Positions 41,189-50,404 of a DNA stretch of 64,000 bases are shown here, piece after piece. The translations under genes and the position numbers were made by a program. The notes under the pieces are model-generated. The model was not told where the DNA came from. It saw only the letters and a list, made by a program, of their open reading frames with translations, and did not search any database. Each line of letters begins with the position of its first letter. Within the stretch, counting starts at the first letter, position 1. Origin of the DNA: Myxococcales bacterium (lineage in GTDB: Bacteria > Myxococcota_A > Polyangia > Palsa-1104 > JAEUJZ01); contig JAEUKB010000063.1 of NCBI GenBank assembly GCA_016794365.1, positions 1 to 64,000 on the forward strand, given 5' to 3'.

Positions 41189-43093
41189 CTATCGTCCAAA
41201 CAGCACGCTGGCTGCGCTCGGCACGTAGCCTTCTTGGAAGCCACGCAGATAAGGTCGGGCATCCGTCGGGTCACAGGCAGGCAGACAGGTTCCCACCAGG
41301 TTGTTGGCCGAGTCATAGACCCGCGAGGTGCAGTCCTGGTTCTGAAACCCAACGATGTAGTCTTGCTCGCGTGCGCCCGACTGAAGGTTCAGCAGCGCAA
41401 CGTGATACGAGTACCCGGACCAGTCCACGTAGCAGCGATACTGGTTGCTCGATCCCAAGTAGGTCAAAAACAGCCCGCGAACCTTGTGCTGGACCCGCAT
41501 GAGCGACAGCGCGCGGGCTCGGTCGGGCGTCACAGCCAGGCTGTAGCCACTTACATCCGTCGGCGCAAAGAAGATATCTATCGAGCTGACATACGGCTTT
41601 CCATCGCTCGACAAGGTAATCCGATAGGGAACTTGCCACGACGGAAGATCAAAGGCTGACGACGCCCACTTGTCTGCGCCCGCTTCCAAGATGAAGATCT
41701 TGGCTTGTGCAGCCAGCGTCGGGACATCCGCATTGTCGTCTCGGCCCACACCGATGATCGACGAGCGAATCGCGCTGACCGCCAGCACCCCAGGTGCCGA
41801 CAGGATCTTTTCGCCACTCGATCGAGCGACCACGACGCGACCCAGGCGCGTGGCACTGCTCACCGCCGTACACGGCTGCACCAAGACCTGCTCACCGCTG
41901 GCGGTATAGGCAATGCTCGTCGTGTACGGCAGGCTGCGCTGGCTCACCTGCTCGCCGGTCTTGGGGTTGTAGCGACGAAGCACCGATGGCTCCCCCGAGC
42001 TGAGCGTCGAGCAGTCTGGCTCGCCCGGCTGAAGCGGCGGCTTGCCAAAGACAATGTCCACCAGGCCATCCGGCGTGTAGGCGGCGGCAATCGGCTGACC
42101 GATCGGTGCTTGCAGCGTCGAGTCAATGCTGGTGATAAACAAGTCGCCGTCTTTGCTGACCCGCGAGCGCAGCCCCGGCAGGTTGCGAATGAAGCCCACC
42201 AAGCCCGCCCGTCCCACCGCCGGAGCCAAGCGCGGATACTGCAAGATCACCGCCGTCTGATCGACCGGATCGACGACGATGCCTTGAATCGGATTGCTCA
42301 TCGCATCGGACAGCTCGAAGCTGACCTGATCTTCCAGACGAAGCGTATCGACGACATGCAGCTTGCCGGACAGGTTTCCGACGAGCAGCGACTGACCATC
42401 ATAGGTTCCAGCGGCTGCACTCACCGGCGGAGCGCTCGTCACACCGGGACTCAGCTGATACGGATCGAGCCAGCGATCGTAGATCGACAAGAGCGGCTGC
42501 ACCGAGTTCGGATCGACCACGCGCAGCTTCGACTCATCACGCAGCGGCTCATACAGACGACGCGACGGCGCAAAGATCGGGTCCATCGGCGTGACCGGCG
42601 CAACCAGCTTCGGACTGCCACCAAAGAAAAACAGCGGTCGTCGCAGCTCCAGATAGACATCTTTGCTGTCGCCAAACGACCACGACACGTCCCGCGTCAG
42701 CGCCATACCAAGTAGCTGCTGTCCAGCGGCTCCGAGCGCCAGCATCTTGAGATTGCGCGGCTCTGACACCCGAATCAGGCCCAAGTCGAGCGACGGCAGC
42801 GTAGCCGCAGACACATCCGACGACGGCTCAAAGCGACTGCGGGACAAAAGGTCGTCCGTGCGTCCATCGCGCAGCTCCAGCGCTGTCACCCGCAGATCTC
42901 GCAAGGGCGACAGCACCGTATCGTCGGGAGCAGGCGTGGTTCGCACCAAGAAGCGCACCGAGCCAGGGTCAGGCCGGTCTTGGCTACAGCCGACCCAGCC
43001 GAGCGCGACGCTGCACAGTCCAAACGCCAGCAGGAATCGACCCACGCGGCTTGATGCACTGCTCCGAAATCGACGACCGACGGCCTGCGTCAT
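41189..43093 (-). CDS. Large lipoprotein, possible beta-propeller
   Basis: The 634-residue product has a lipobox (LGWVGC, Cys near residue 36) and a long body of repeated beta segments with VVD, AVSAI and TLSSDGKPYVS-type blocks, which read like a WD40/NHL-like propeller. No catalytic motif is clear. A C-terminal cysteine pair (QDCTS, TCLPACD) suggests a disulfide. It should sit at the periplasmic face of a membrane. It is first in an operon with the PEGA protein 10 bp downstream, so the two may act together. Its start is 77 bp from the divergent M20 gene. Confidence 0.65.
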   Translation of the reverse strand: MTQAVGRRFRSSASSRVGRFLLAFGLCSVALGWVGCSQDRPDPGSVRFLVRTTPAPDDTVLSPLRDLRVTALELRDGRTDDLLSRSRFEPSSDVSAATLPSLDLGLIRVSEPRNLKMLALGAAGQQLLGMALTRDVSWSFGDSKDVYLELRRPLFFFGGSPKLVAPVTPMDPIFAPSRRLYEPLRDESKLRVVDPNSVQPLLSIYDRWLDPYQLSPGVTSAPPVSAAAGTYDGQSLLVGNLSGKLHVVDTLRLEDQVSFELSDAMSNPIQGIVVDPVDQTAVILQYPRLAPAVGRAGLVGFIRNLPGLRSRVSKDGDLFITSIDSTLQAPIGQPIAAAYTPDGLVDIVFGKPPLQPGEPDCSTLSSGEPSVLRRYNPKTGEQVSQRSLPYTTSIAYTASGEQVLVQPCTAVSSATRLGRVVVARSSGEKILSAPGVLAVSAIRSSIIGVGRDDNADVPTLAAQAKIFILEAGADKWASSAFDLPSWQVPYRITLSSDGKPYVSSIDIFFAPTDVSGYSLAVTPDRARALSLMRVQHKVRGLFLTYLGSSNQYRCYVDWSGYSYHVALLNLQSGAREQDYIVGFQNQDCTSRVYDSANNLVGTCLPACDPTDARPYLRGFQEGYVPSAASVLFGR

Positions 43094-43170
43094 GGATCGG
43101 ACTCTAACAGAACCGAGGCTCAGGCAGCCTAGCTTTCTCTCGTGAGCCAGGCTCGCGCTGGTGTACGCTG

Positions 43171-44670
43171 ATGCAGATCATGGCAAAAGCAAGCATCTTC
43201 CGTCGGACAGCCGCACTCGCTGGCGTGGTCATTGGATCGCTCGCTGCGGTGGTGACGGTACGAGCAGTGACCCTTACGTCGCGACAGCCGAGCGCTGTAG
43301 CACCGACCATCCCAGCGCTCACCAGCGATGGGGAGCTACGCGCGCAGCGACTCGGGCAAGCGATTCGCTTTCAGACCGTTTCACGCGACGGACAGCCCCC
43401 CGCGACCGCAGAGTTTGAGAAGCTGCACGAGTTTCTGCGCCAGAGCTATCCCAAGGTTGCGGCGTCGCTGCCCAGAGAGACAGTGGGCGGGCTCAGCCTG
43501 CTCTACAAATGGCAAGGCGCTGACCCGCAAGCAAGGCCGATTCTGCTGCTGGCGCACCAAGACGTGGTCCCCGTCGATCCAGCCACGGAGTCACGCTGGC
43601 ACAAGCCGCCGTTTGGTGGCGAGCTGGCCGATGGGTTTGTGTGGGGACGCGGCAGCCTCGACGACAAGTGCTCGATGATGGCCATCTTCGAGGCCATCGA
43701 GCTGCTGCTTGCGCGGGGCCATCAGCCACAGCGCACGGTCTATCTGGCGTTTGGCCACGACGAAGAAGCGGTGGCATCTGGCGGAGCGTCGCAGATTGCC
43801 GAGCTGCTGCGCACACGCGGCGTCCAGCTGGAGCTGACGCTCGACGAAGGACTTACGGTGCTCAAGGGCATGATGCCGGGAGTCAAGCGCCCGGTCGCGC
43901 TCATCGGTGTGTCGGAAAAAGGCTTCATCAACGTCGAGCTCGAAGCAGCAGGCGAAGGCGGGCACTCGTCGATGCCCCCAAGACAGACGCTGATTGGACG
44001 GCTGGGACGAGCGCTCGTGCGTCTCGAAGCGCAGCAGATGGCAGCGGAGCTGCGACCACCGACGAGTGACATGTTTGACTTCCTCGCACCGGAGATGTCG
44101 TGGCCGCTTAAGCCAATCATCGCGAATCGCTGGCTGTTTGGGCCGATCCTGCGCTGGCAGCTTCAGCAAGCAAACTCGACGCGAGCGCTGCTCCAGACCA
44201 CCCAGGCTCCGACGATGCTGTCGGGAAGTCCCAAGTCCAACGTGCTGCCACAAGCGGCGCGGGCGACGATCAACTTCCGCATCCGCCCCGGCGATACCAC
44301 CGAGCAAGTGGTGCGGCACGTCCGCGCAGCCGTAAGCGACGCCGAGATCAAAGTCACCGCGCAGCCAGGATCTGGCACGGAGCCCTCACCCGTTTCCGAT
44401 GTTCACTCTGCGCTGTTTGCGACGTTTTCCAAGACCGTGGTGTCGCTGTTTCCCGATGCACTCGTCGCGCCGGGCTTGATGATTGGAGCTTCAGACGGAC
44501 GGCACTTTGTGCCTGTGTCGGACAGCGTCTATCGCTTCGTTCCGATGGTGCTGGAACCCGAGGATCTGCCGCGACTGCACGGGACCAACGAGCGCATCCG
44601 CATCAGCGACTATCTCCAGATGATTCGCTTCTATGCGCAGCTTGTGCAAAACCTCGACGGGCAGCGCTAG
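43171..44670 (+). CDS. M20 family metallopeptidase, PM20D1/carboxypeptidase S-like
   Basis: The 499-residue product has an N-terminal membrane anchor or signal (AALAGVVIGSLAAVVTV). The M20 core follows: LLLAHQDVVPVD (zinc His and Asp), WGRGSLDDK (bridging Asp), FGHDEE (catalytic Glu), an internal GGHSSMPP block from the dimerisation domain, and MIGASDGRHFVP near the end with the last zinc His. It is closest to the PM20D1/carboxypeptidase S group, which cleaves N-acyl amino acids or dipeptides. The location is inferred to be the periplasmic side of the inner membrane. A second start, ATG 43180, is possible. thrC follows 28 bp later. Confidence 0.9.
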   Translation: MQIMAKASIFRRTAALAGVVIGSLAAVVTVRAVTLTSRQPSAVAPTIPALTSDGELRAQRLGQAIRFQTVSRDGQPPATAEFEKLHEFLRQSYPKVAASLPRETVGGLSLLYKWQGADPQARPILLLAHQDVVPVDPATESRWHKPPFGGELADGFVWGRGSLDDKCSMMAIFEAIELLLARGHQPQRTVYLAFGHDEEAVASGGASQIAELLRTRGVQLELTLDEGLTVLKGMMPGVKRPVALIGVSEKGFINVELEAAGEGGHSSMPPRQTLIGRLGRALVRLEAQQMAAELRPPTSDMFDFLAPEMSWPLKPIIANRWLFGPILRWQLQQANSTRALLQTTQAPTMLSGSPKSNVLPQAARATINFRIRPGDTTEQVVRHVRAAVSDAEIKVTAQPGSGTEPSPVSDVHSALFATFSKTVVSLFPDALVAPGLMIGASDGRHFVPVSDSVYRFVPMVLEPEDLPRLHGTNERIRISDYLQMIRFYAQLVQNLDGQR

Positions 44671-44698
44671 TCCCCACGCTACTTAGGAAGCTTCCACC

Positions 44699-46069
44699 AT
44701 GACTGCGCTGCGCGTCTTGTTTCGCTGTTTCGAGGGCTGTCCCGGCGAGTGGCCGCTGTCCCTCATCGATACTCGCTGTCCGCGCTGTGGCGGGCTCTTG
44801 GACGTGGTTCACGATGAAGAAGCCTTGGCCACCCGGTCCGGCGCAGCCTGGCGCGCGCTGTTTGATGCGCGACGACTGTCGGCGCAGTGGCCCATGCCAA
44901 GCGGCGTCTGGAGCAAGCGCGAGTGGGTAAACCCCGAGCTAGACGACGAGGACATCATCTCGCTTGGCGAAGGCTTTACGCCGATTGTACCGATGCCGAC
45001 GCTCGGTCGAGCGCTCGGTGTGGCGAACCTGTGGATCAAGCAGTGCGGACACAATCCCACCGGCTCGTTCAAGGATCTGGGCATGACTGGGCTTGTGTCG
45101 CAGGTGGTGCGGCTGCGCAGACAGGGAGCCCACATCGCGGCGGTGGCGTGTGCCTCAACGGGAGACACCTCGGCGGCGCTGTCGGCGTACTGTGCGCGGG
45201 CGCAGGTTCCCTCGATTGTATTTTTGCCCGCAGGCAAGCTCTCTGACGAGCAGCTGACCCAGCCGATCTGTAGCTATTCCCAGACGGTGGCTCTTGATAC
45301 GGACTTTGACGGCTGCATGGCGCTGGTGGCTGCGTTTTGCAGTCGCCACGGCGTCTACCTGGCCAACTCGATGAACCCGCTGCGCATCGAAGGACAAAAG
45401 ACCCTGTCCATCGAGATCGCGCAGCAGCTGGGCTGGCAGGTGCCCGACTGGGTGGTGGTTCCCGGTGGAAACCTCGGTCATGTGACGGCCCTGGCTCGTG
45501 GCTTTGCGCTGCAAAAGAAGCTGGGTCTGACCGACAAAGAGCCCAAGCTGCTCGTCGCGCAGGCTGCCCAGGCCGCGCCGCTGTATCGCGCCTACCGGCA
45601 CAGCTGGCAGTTTCAGCAGACCGTGGCAGGACCGACGCAAGCGACCGCGATGGCGATAGGCAATCCGGTGAATGTACGCAAAGCGATTGCGGCCCTCCAG
45701 CGCGTCGATGGCGTGGTGGAAGCCGCCACGGAAGACGAAATTACGCGCGCCTGGACCGCTGGGGACCGCCACGGACTGGCGACCGATCCACATACCGGCG
45801 TGGCGCTGGCTGCCCTGCGTAAGCAGGTCGAAGCGGGACGCATCTTGCCCCATGAGCAGGTGGTGGTGATCAGCACCGCGCACGGGCTCAAGTTCGGAAC
45901 GCTCAAGCGCGCGTTTCACCTGATGACCGATCCGCCACTTGCGTCAGCGACCACGCAAGCTGACCCAGCCGCGCAAGCCGCCAACCCGACCACGCTGCGC
46001 AACCCACCGCTGCGGCTGCCTGCTCACCTGCCTGCGATTGAAGATGCGCTGCTTCCCAAGCTGACGTAG
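44699..46069 (+). CDS. thrC: Threonine synthase
   Basis: The 456-residue PLP enzyme converts O-phosphohomoserine to threonine. The PLP lysine is K125 in NPTGSFKDLGM. The phosphate-binding Gly-rich loop is PGGNLGHVTA. A short N-terminal rubredoxin-like knot with C10, C14, C27 and C30 is typical of the long bacterial/archaeal form. The C-terminal 50 residues are Ala/Pro/Thr-rich and not conserved. Length is somewhat above the usual 350-420 residues because of the tail. The upstream gene is an M20 peptidase and the downstream one an unrelated reductase, so there is no thr operon here. Confidence 0.93.
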   Translation: MTALRVLFRCFEGCPGEWPLSLIDTRCPRCGGLLDVVHDEEALATRSGAAWRALFDARRLSAQWPMPSGVWSKREWVNPELDDEDIISLGEGFTPIVPMPTLGRALGVANLWIKQCGHNPTGSFKDLGMTGLVSQVVRLRRQGAHIAAVACASTGDTSAALSAYCARAQVPSIVFLPAGKLSDEQLTQPICSYSQTVALDTDFDGCMALVAAFCSRHGVYLANSMNPLRIEGQKTLSIEIAQQLGWQVPDWVVVPGGNLGHVTALARGFALQKKLGLTDKEPKLLVAQAAQAAPLYRAYRHSWQFQQTVAGPTQATAMAIGNPVNVRKAIAALQRVDGVVEAATEDEITRAWTAGDRHGLATDPHTGVALAALRKQVEAGRILPHEQVVVISTAHGLKFGTLKRAFHLMTDPPLASATTQADPAAQAANPTTLRNPPLRLPAHLPAIEDALLPKLT

Positions 46070-46092
46070 CGATTCGAGTATCATCCGCAGCC

Positions 46093-47109
46093 ATGCGACA
46101 AATCTGGATCACCAAAGCCGGAACGCCCGAAGTCTTGCAGGTCAAGGAAGCCCCTGATCCTGAGTCTCAACCCGGACAGGTCCGCATCCGCGTCAGAGCC
46201 GCAGGCATCAACTTCGCGGATCTGATGGCACGTACCGGCATGTATCCCGATGCGCCGCCGATTCCTTGCGTCGTTGGCTACGAAGTGTCCGGTGTGATTG
46301 ATCAGGTCGGCCCCGGTGTAAGCGGTCTATCAATCGGAGATCGCGTGCTCGCCATGCCGCACTTTGGTGGCTACAGCGATACGATCGTAATCCCTGCGTC
46401 GCAGGTCTTCCGCATGCCGGACAAGATGTCCTTTGAAGAAGGCGCTGCGCTGCCGGTGGTCTATCTCACCGCGCATCACATGATGCTGTTCGTTGGAAAT
46501 CTCCGCAAAGACATGCGCGTGCTGATTCACTCCGCAGCCGGAGGCGTAGGTCTCGCAGCCATTGATCTGGCGCGCGCGCACGGCTGTGAGATCTTCGGAA
46601 CCGCGTCCCCGGCCAAGCACGGATTTTTGCGAGAGCGCGGCTGTCAGCATCCACTCGATTCGGGACAAGATCTGACCGCACAAGTACGCGCCCTCATCGG
46701 CCCCCAAAGCGGCGTCGATCTGGTGCTTGATCCGGTCGGTGGAAAGTCCTTTGCGGAATCCTATCGGCTCCTGCGGGAAGCCGGTCGGCTCGTCTGTTTC
46801 GGCGTCTCTTCCATCAGCCAAGGAAAGAGCCGCAGCGTTGCCAGCGCCATCAACATGTTTCTGCGGACCCCGCGCTATAGCCCGCTCAACCTGATGGATG
46901 ACAACAAGTCGGTGCAGGGCGTGAACATGGGACATCTGTTTTCGCGCCTGGATCTGCTGCGTCCCCAGTTTGAAGCGCTCATCGCGATGTACGAGCGTGG
47001 AGAGATCCGTCCGTTTGTAGATCGCTCGTTTTCGTTTGCGGAAGCCGCCGCTGCCCATCACTACCTGCACGATCGCAAGGCCAAAGGAAAGCTGGTGCTG
47101 ATTCCCTAG
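46093..47109 (+). CDS. NADPH:quinone oxidoreductase-like MDR enzyme (VAT-1-like)
   Basis: The 338-residue product is a zinc-free medium-chain dehydrogenase/reductase. GINFADLMARTGMYP and VGYEVSGVIDQVG lie in the catalytic domain. The cofactor site is HSAAGGVGLAA, of the type that binds NADPH. VLDPVGGKSF follows. The sequence resembles the VAT-1/quinone oxidoreductase branch. It should reduce quinones or enones in the cytoplasm. It starts 23 bp after thrC. Its 3' region runs into phased GGAATC repeats before the next gene. Confidence 0.88.
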   Translation: MRQIWITKAGTPEVLQVKEAPDPESQPGQVRIRVRAAGINFADLMARTGMYPDAPPIPCVVGYEVSGVIDQVGPGVSGLSIGDRVLAMPHFGGYSDTIVIPASQVFRMPDKMSFEEGAALPVVYLTAHHMMLFVGNLRKDMRVLIHSAAGGVGLAAIDLARAHGCEIFGTASPAKHGFLRERGCQHPLDSGQDLTAQVRALIGPQSGVDLVLDPVGGKSFAESYRLLREAGRLVCFGVSSISQGKSRSVASAINMFLRTPRYSPLNLMDDNKSVQGVNMGHLFSRLDLLRPQFEALIAMYERGEIRPFVDRSFSFAEAAAAHHYLHDRKAKGKLVLIP

Positions 47110-47142
47110 CGCTGTACCGGAATCCCAGCCAGTCCCCCTACG

Positions 47143-47176
47143 TAGGAATCTTGCTTAGGAATCCCCAGTAGGATTC
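47143..47176 (+). promoter_or_regulatory. Three 13-bp phased TAGGAATC repeats upstream of the thioredoxin-like gene
   Basis: TAGGAATC occurs at 47143 and 47156, and TAGGATTC at 47169, spaced exactly 13 bp. A further GGAATC at 47119 is in the same phase. They end 24 bp before ATG 47201, where an activator or repressor could bind. This is inference from spacing only. Confidence 0.4.
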
Positions 47177-47200
47177 AATTTCTCGACGGGAGAACTGCTT

Positions 47201-47608
47201 ATGCGTGAACCACCTCGCCATCCATACTTTGATGATCGCTCCGCAGTCTCTTGGCAGCGCAGCTTGGACGATGCAGCCGCAGCAGCCCAAAAGAGCAGCC
47301 AGCGGATCCTCATTGTGGTGACCCATCCAGACTGCGGTGGATCACGCGCACTGCTCGAGCGTGTGTTTCCCAAAGAAGAGATCACCGAAGAGCTACGCAG
47401 AGGCTTTGTCTGTGTCGCAGCGGACAGCCGCTCGCTACCCGCAGAGATTGCAGCGCTTCTGGCTGTGGCCCCCAAGAAGGAACCGACTCCGGTGTGTCTG
47501 TACGCAGCTGCCGATCCCAGCGGTGTCCGGCTCCTGTTTTCCACCGCCGGAGGCCGCCCACCCGCCGTCTTTATCCGCGACCTGACCGACGCCCACGCTC
47601 GCCACTGA
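47201..47608 (+). CDS. Thioredoxin-fold-like protein lacking the CxxC pair
   Basis: The 135-residue product has the order of secondary structure and the blocks of a DsbH/YyaL-type thioredoxin domain: WQRSLDDAAAAAQKSSQRILIVV, then THPDCGGSRALLERVFPKEEITEELRRGFVCVAADSR. The active-site segment is HPDCGGS with one cysteine instead of CxxC, so a normal redox role is unlikely. No signal peptide is visible. It is overlapped at its 3' end by the convergent STAS gene by 38 bp. Confidence 0.6.
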   Translation: MREPPRHPYFDDRSAVSWQRSLDDAAAAAQKSSQRILIVVTHPDCGGSRALLERVFPKEEITEELRRGFVCVAADSRSLPAEIAALLAVAPKKEPTPVCLYAAADPSGVRLLFSTAGGRPPAVFIRDLTDAHARH

Positions 47609-48527
47609 GCGCGCTGTGCTGCACCTCATAGCCTTGGGCGTGCAGCGCCCTGCGCAGACCATCGGCCAGCGTTGCGTAGCATGGCGGAAGCGTCGCCTCC
47701 TCACTGTGCTGTGACAGCTCAATCGCCAGCGCAGGGGACAGCCCCACCAGCATCACCGAAGCGCCAATCAAGGCAATCGCTCGCGCCGTCTTGAGCAGAG
47801 ACTCCGCAGCCAGCTGATCCAGCTGCGGCAGTCCGGTCAGATCCAAGATCGCAACCTTGGCGCGGCTGTCCACAATCGCAGACAGCAGACGAGGAATCAG
47901 CTCTTGGGCCCGCTCTGCGGACAGCTCTCCGATGAGCGGCATCACCAGCACACCTTGAAACACGCTGATGACCGGCAGCGACACCTCTTGCAAGAGCAGT
48001 CGCTGTTTTTGGATGACCGCCATCGTTTCCTGAAACTCGCGCTCCCGCTCGGCTGCGACTCGCTCCAGGTCCGCTTCTAGCTGCGCGCGGCGCTCTGTGA
48101 TGGTGCGGTTGAGCTTATCGACATACTCATCACCCATCTGAAAAATCGCGGTGAGATACGCATCATCCACCACACGCAGACAGTCAAACGCGAGCTGCGG
48201 CTCAACCGCTGGCGGGGACAGCATGTCTGCCATCGCGGCACGGAACGAACAGAAGCCGCGCAGCAGCGTTGAGATATGAAACTCACTCGAGGCCCGATAG
48301 GCTGTGACAAAGCCGATAAACTCGGCCAAAGGCACTGCGTCGGCCCGCAAGATCAGCGCTTCATTCCAGCGCAGGACGCCTTCTACCAAGCTGCGCGTCT
48401 CTGCGCGTGGCCGATGTCCTTGTAAGTCATGCGCCTGCCTTATTACCCAGTCGGTCGCTCGCTCGATCACTACATCGCGGTGCTCGCGCAGAAAGACAGC
48501 CAGGAACTGTACGACAGACTCGCTCAT
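47571..48527 (-). CDS. RsbR-like sensor with C-terminal STAS domain
   Basis: The 318-residue product has an all-helical N-terminal region (residues 1-170, RsbRD-type), a linker helix rich in Arg/Glu, and a C-terminal STAS domain (VFQGVLVMPLIGELS, VAILDLTGLPQLDQLAAESLLKTARAIALIGA). RsbR-type proteins form the stressosome and are phosphorylated on a Thr in the DxTG...DT segment. Here the second position reads DQ, so that Thr is missing. It may be a regulatory variant. It lies 48 bp downstream of a hydrolase gene on the same strand; no RsbT kinase is near. Confidence 0.82.
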   Translation of the reverse strand: MSESVVQFLAVFLREHRDVVIERATDWVIRQAHDLQGHRPRAETRSLVEGVLRWNEALILRADAVPLAEFIGFVTAYRASSEFHISTLLRGFCSFRAAMADMLSPPAVEPQLAFDCLRVVDDAYLTAIFQMGDEYVDKLNRTITERRAQLEADLERVAAEREREFQETMAVIQKQRLLLQEVSLPVISVFQGVLVMPLIGELSAERAQELIPRLLSAIVDSRAKVAILDLTGLPQLDQLAAESLLKTARAIALIGASVMLVGLSPALAIELSQHSEEATLPPCYATLADGLRRALHAQGYEVQHSALSGERGRRSGRG

Positions 48528-48575
48528 GGACGATCCATGCGCTCGTTGCGCTACTTCGTTAGGACTTCGCGGCCA

Positions 48576-49364
48576 TCAGGACGGTCCGAGCCCGGCCAGA
48601 AAGGCTTGCAGCAGCGCCGCCGTTTCCCGAGGCCGCTCGACTTGCACATAGTGTCCCGGTCCCGGCAACACCGAAAGGCGCGCACCGCGAATCGGATCGA
48701 CCACCGCTTGCCGCAAAAACGCAGGCGGAAGAAACGGATCATCGGTTCCCACCACCAGCGTAGGGGCAGAGATCGCGGCGAGCTTGTCGGCAAAGCCCCC
48801 TGTCGTCCAGGCATCGAACGCCTGCTCGATACACTGCGGCGCGACATCCCCCGCAATGTCCAGCAGACGCTCACGCGAGGTCTCGCCAAGCTGCTTACAG
48901 GCCAAGCCCAAGATGGTCTGCTGCATGCTGCGGTTCTGCGCCGAGCCGCGAAACAGCGCCGACGCGTCAGCGGGCAGCGGCACACCGGAGGCCGGGACCG
49001 GACACAGCAGAATCTGCGCTGTCACCCGATCTACTGCCGTGCTGGCAATCCACTGCGCCGTCTGTCCCCCCATGCTGTGCCCGACCAGGACAAAGGATCG
49101 GCTGCCCACCGCATCTGCCACCGCCAAGACATCTGCGGCGTATTCCGCAATCGTGTAGCCGCTTTGTGGTCGATCGGATGCGCCCGCTCCGCGCTGATCG
49201 ATCACAACCAAGCGCAGCCCTTGCAGATCCAGCGCAGCGATCATGTCGTCATACACTGCGCCCGACATCATCCAGCCGTGAATCAGCAAGACATCACGCG
49301 CGCCGGAGCCCATCACGCGATATGAGATCCGAACACCATCACGAATCACAGAATCACTTCTCAT
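48576..49364 (-). CDS. Alpha/beta hydrolase
   Basis: The 262-residue product has the standard features: oxyanion segment LIHGWMMSG, VIDQRGAGASDRP, nucleophile elbow GHSMGGQ, acid in TDDPFLP and histidine in PGPGHYVQVERP. The length and blocks fit the pimeloyl/epoxide-hydrolase-like group of cytoplasmic esterases. Substrate is unknown. It leads the STAS gene by 48 bp and is divergent from tag. RsbQ, an alpha/beta hydrolase working with a stress regulator RsbP, offers a possible parallel, but sequence alone cannot show that. Confidence 0.87.
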   Translation of the reverse strand: MRSDSVIRDGVRISYRVMGSGARDVLLIHGWMMSGAVYDDMIAALDLQGLRLVVIDQRGAGASDRPQSGYTIAEYAADVLAVADAVGSRSFVLVGHSMGGQTAQWIASTAVDRVTAQILLCPVPASGVPLPADASALFRGSAQNRSMQQTILGLACKQLGETSRERLLDIAGDVAPQCIEQAFDAWTTGGFADKLAAISAPTLVVGTDDPFLPPAFLRQAVVDPIRGARLSVLPGPGHYVQVERPRETAALLQAFLAGLGPS

Positions 49365-49502
49365 GGGAGCTTCATCTTACCCTCCCGCTTCCGCGCTCAG
49401 ATAGTGATTTCTGGATGTCTCCCACCCTCTTCCGCAAGTCCCTTGTCAGACTGTCCAAAAGTGTCCGTAACGGAAGGTCTCGCAGCGCAGTAGGATGCGG
49501 CC

Positions 49503-50207
49503 ATGCAATCGAACTTGGCCGAAGGACTACGCAGACATGATGACGGAGTGGTTCGCTGCTTTTGGGCAAGCGACGATCCGCTGTATCGCCGTTATCACGA
49601 TGAAGAGTGGGGAATGCCCGTACGCAGCGATACCCGCCTGTTTGAAAAGCTCTGTCTGGAAGGGTTTCAATCGGGCTTAAGCTGGCTGACGATCTTGCGC
49701 AAGCGCGAGTCTTTCCGTGCAGCCTTTCATGGCTTTGACATCGATCGCGTCGCCGCGTTTGGCCCGTCCGATGTCGAGCGGCTCCTCGCGGATGCAGGCA
49801 TCGTTCGGCATCGCGGCAAGATTGAAGCAGCGATTGCCAATGCGCGCGCGATTCAGCAGCTCATCCGTCAAGAAGGCTCGCTGTCCGGCTACGTCTGGCG
49901 GTTCGTTCCGCCCGCAGCGGAGCGTCCGAGAACGCTCGACTATGCGTCTTTGCGCGTGCTCGGACAGACAGAGACATCCCAGCGCCTGTCGCGCGATCTC
50001 AAGAAGCGAGGTCTGCGCTTTGTCGGCCCCACCACTGCATATGCCTTCATGCAAGCGATGGGACTCGTCAACGATCACATCGATGGCTGCCCGGCGCGCA
50101 CCACGGTAGAGACAGCACAGCGCACAAGCCGCGAAACGCCACCGGCTAGAACACCCTCGGCCAGAACACCACTCAGCGCCAATACACCAACAAGGGCTAC
50201 GCGCTAG
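49503..50207 (+). CDS. tag: DNA-3-methyladenine glycosylase I
   Basis: The 234-residue product excises 3-methyladenine from alkylated DNA as the first step of base-excision repair. The Tag family blocks are present: RCFWASDDPLYRRYHDEEWG, FEKLCLEGFQSGLSWLTIL with the catalytic Glu, VGPTTAYAFMQAMGLVNDHI and the zinc-binding HIDGCP segment. The zinc site is probably completed by C19 and the C-terminal Cys/His pair. The last 35 residues are an extra Thr/Arg/Pro-rich tail. It converges with a small membrane protein gene. Confidence 0.93.
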   Translation: MQSNLAEGLRRHDDGVVRCFWASDDPLYRRYHDEEWGMPVRSDTRLFEKLCLEGFQSGLSWLTILRKRESFRAAFHGFDIDRVAAFGPSDVERLLADAGIVRHRGKIEAAIANARAIQQLIRQEGSLSGYVWRFVPPAAERPRTLDYASLRVLGQTETSQRLSRDLKKRGLRFVGPTTAYAFMQAMGLVNDHIDGCPARTTVETAQRTSRETPPARTPSARTPLSANTPTRATR

Positions 50208-50404
50208 GACGATGGAGCCGAGTCGGAACCAGCGGTTGCGGCTTGCTCAGCGGCGCGCTGCGCTTTGCGAGCGGCCTTGGCGGCGGCTCTGGCTTCTTCT
50301 TCCGCGATGGCGTCACGGGTTGCCCGACCGCCAAACACAAAGCCCAGGACAAAGCCCAGGCACAGCATGGCCGGGATATAGATGATGTGAGCCGCCGTCG
50401 GCAT
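50204..50404 (-). CDS. Small single-helix membrane protein
   Basis: The 66-residue product has one transmembrane segment (about residues 7-25, LGFVLGFVFGG) followed by an Ala/Arg/Glu-rich, likely helical cytoplasmic tail. I do not recognise a family. ATG 50404 shares one base with the stop of the CcmD-like gene (TGATG), so it belongs to that operon, and may be another small cytochrome maturation accessory. Confidence 0.6.
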   Translation of the reverse strand: MPTAAHIIYIPAMLCLGFVLGFVFGGRATRDAIAEEEARAAAKAARKAQRAAEQAATAGSDSAPSS

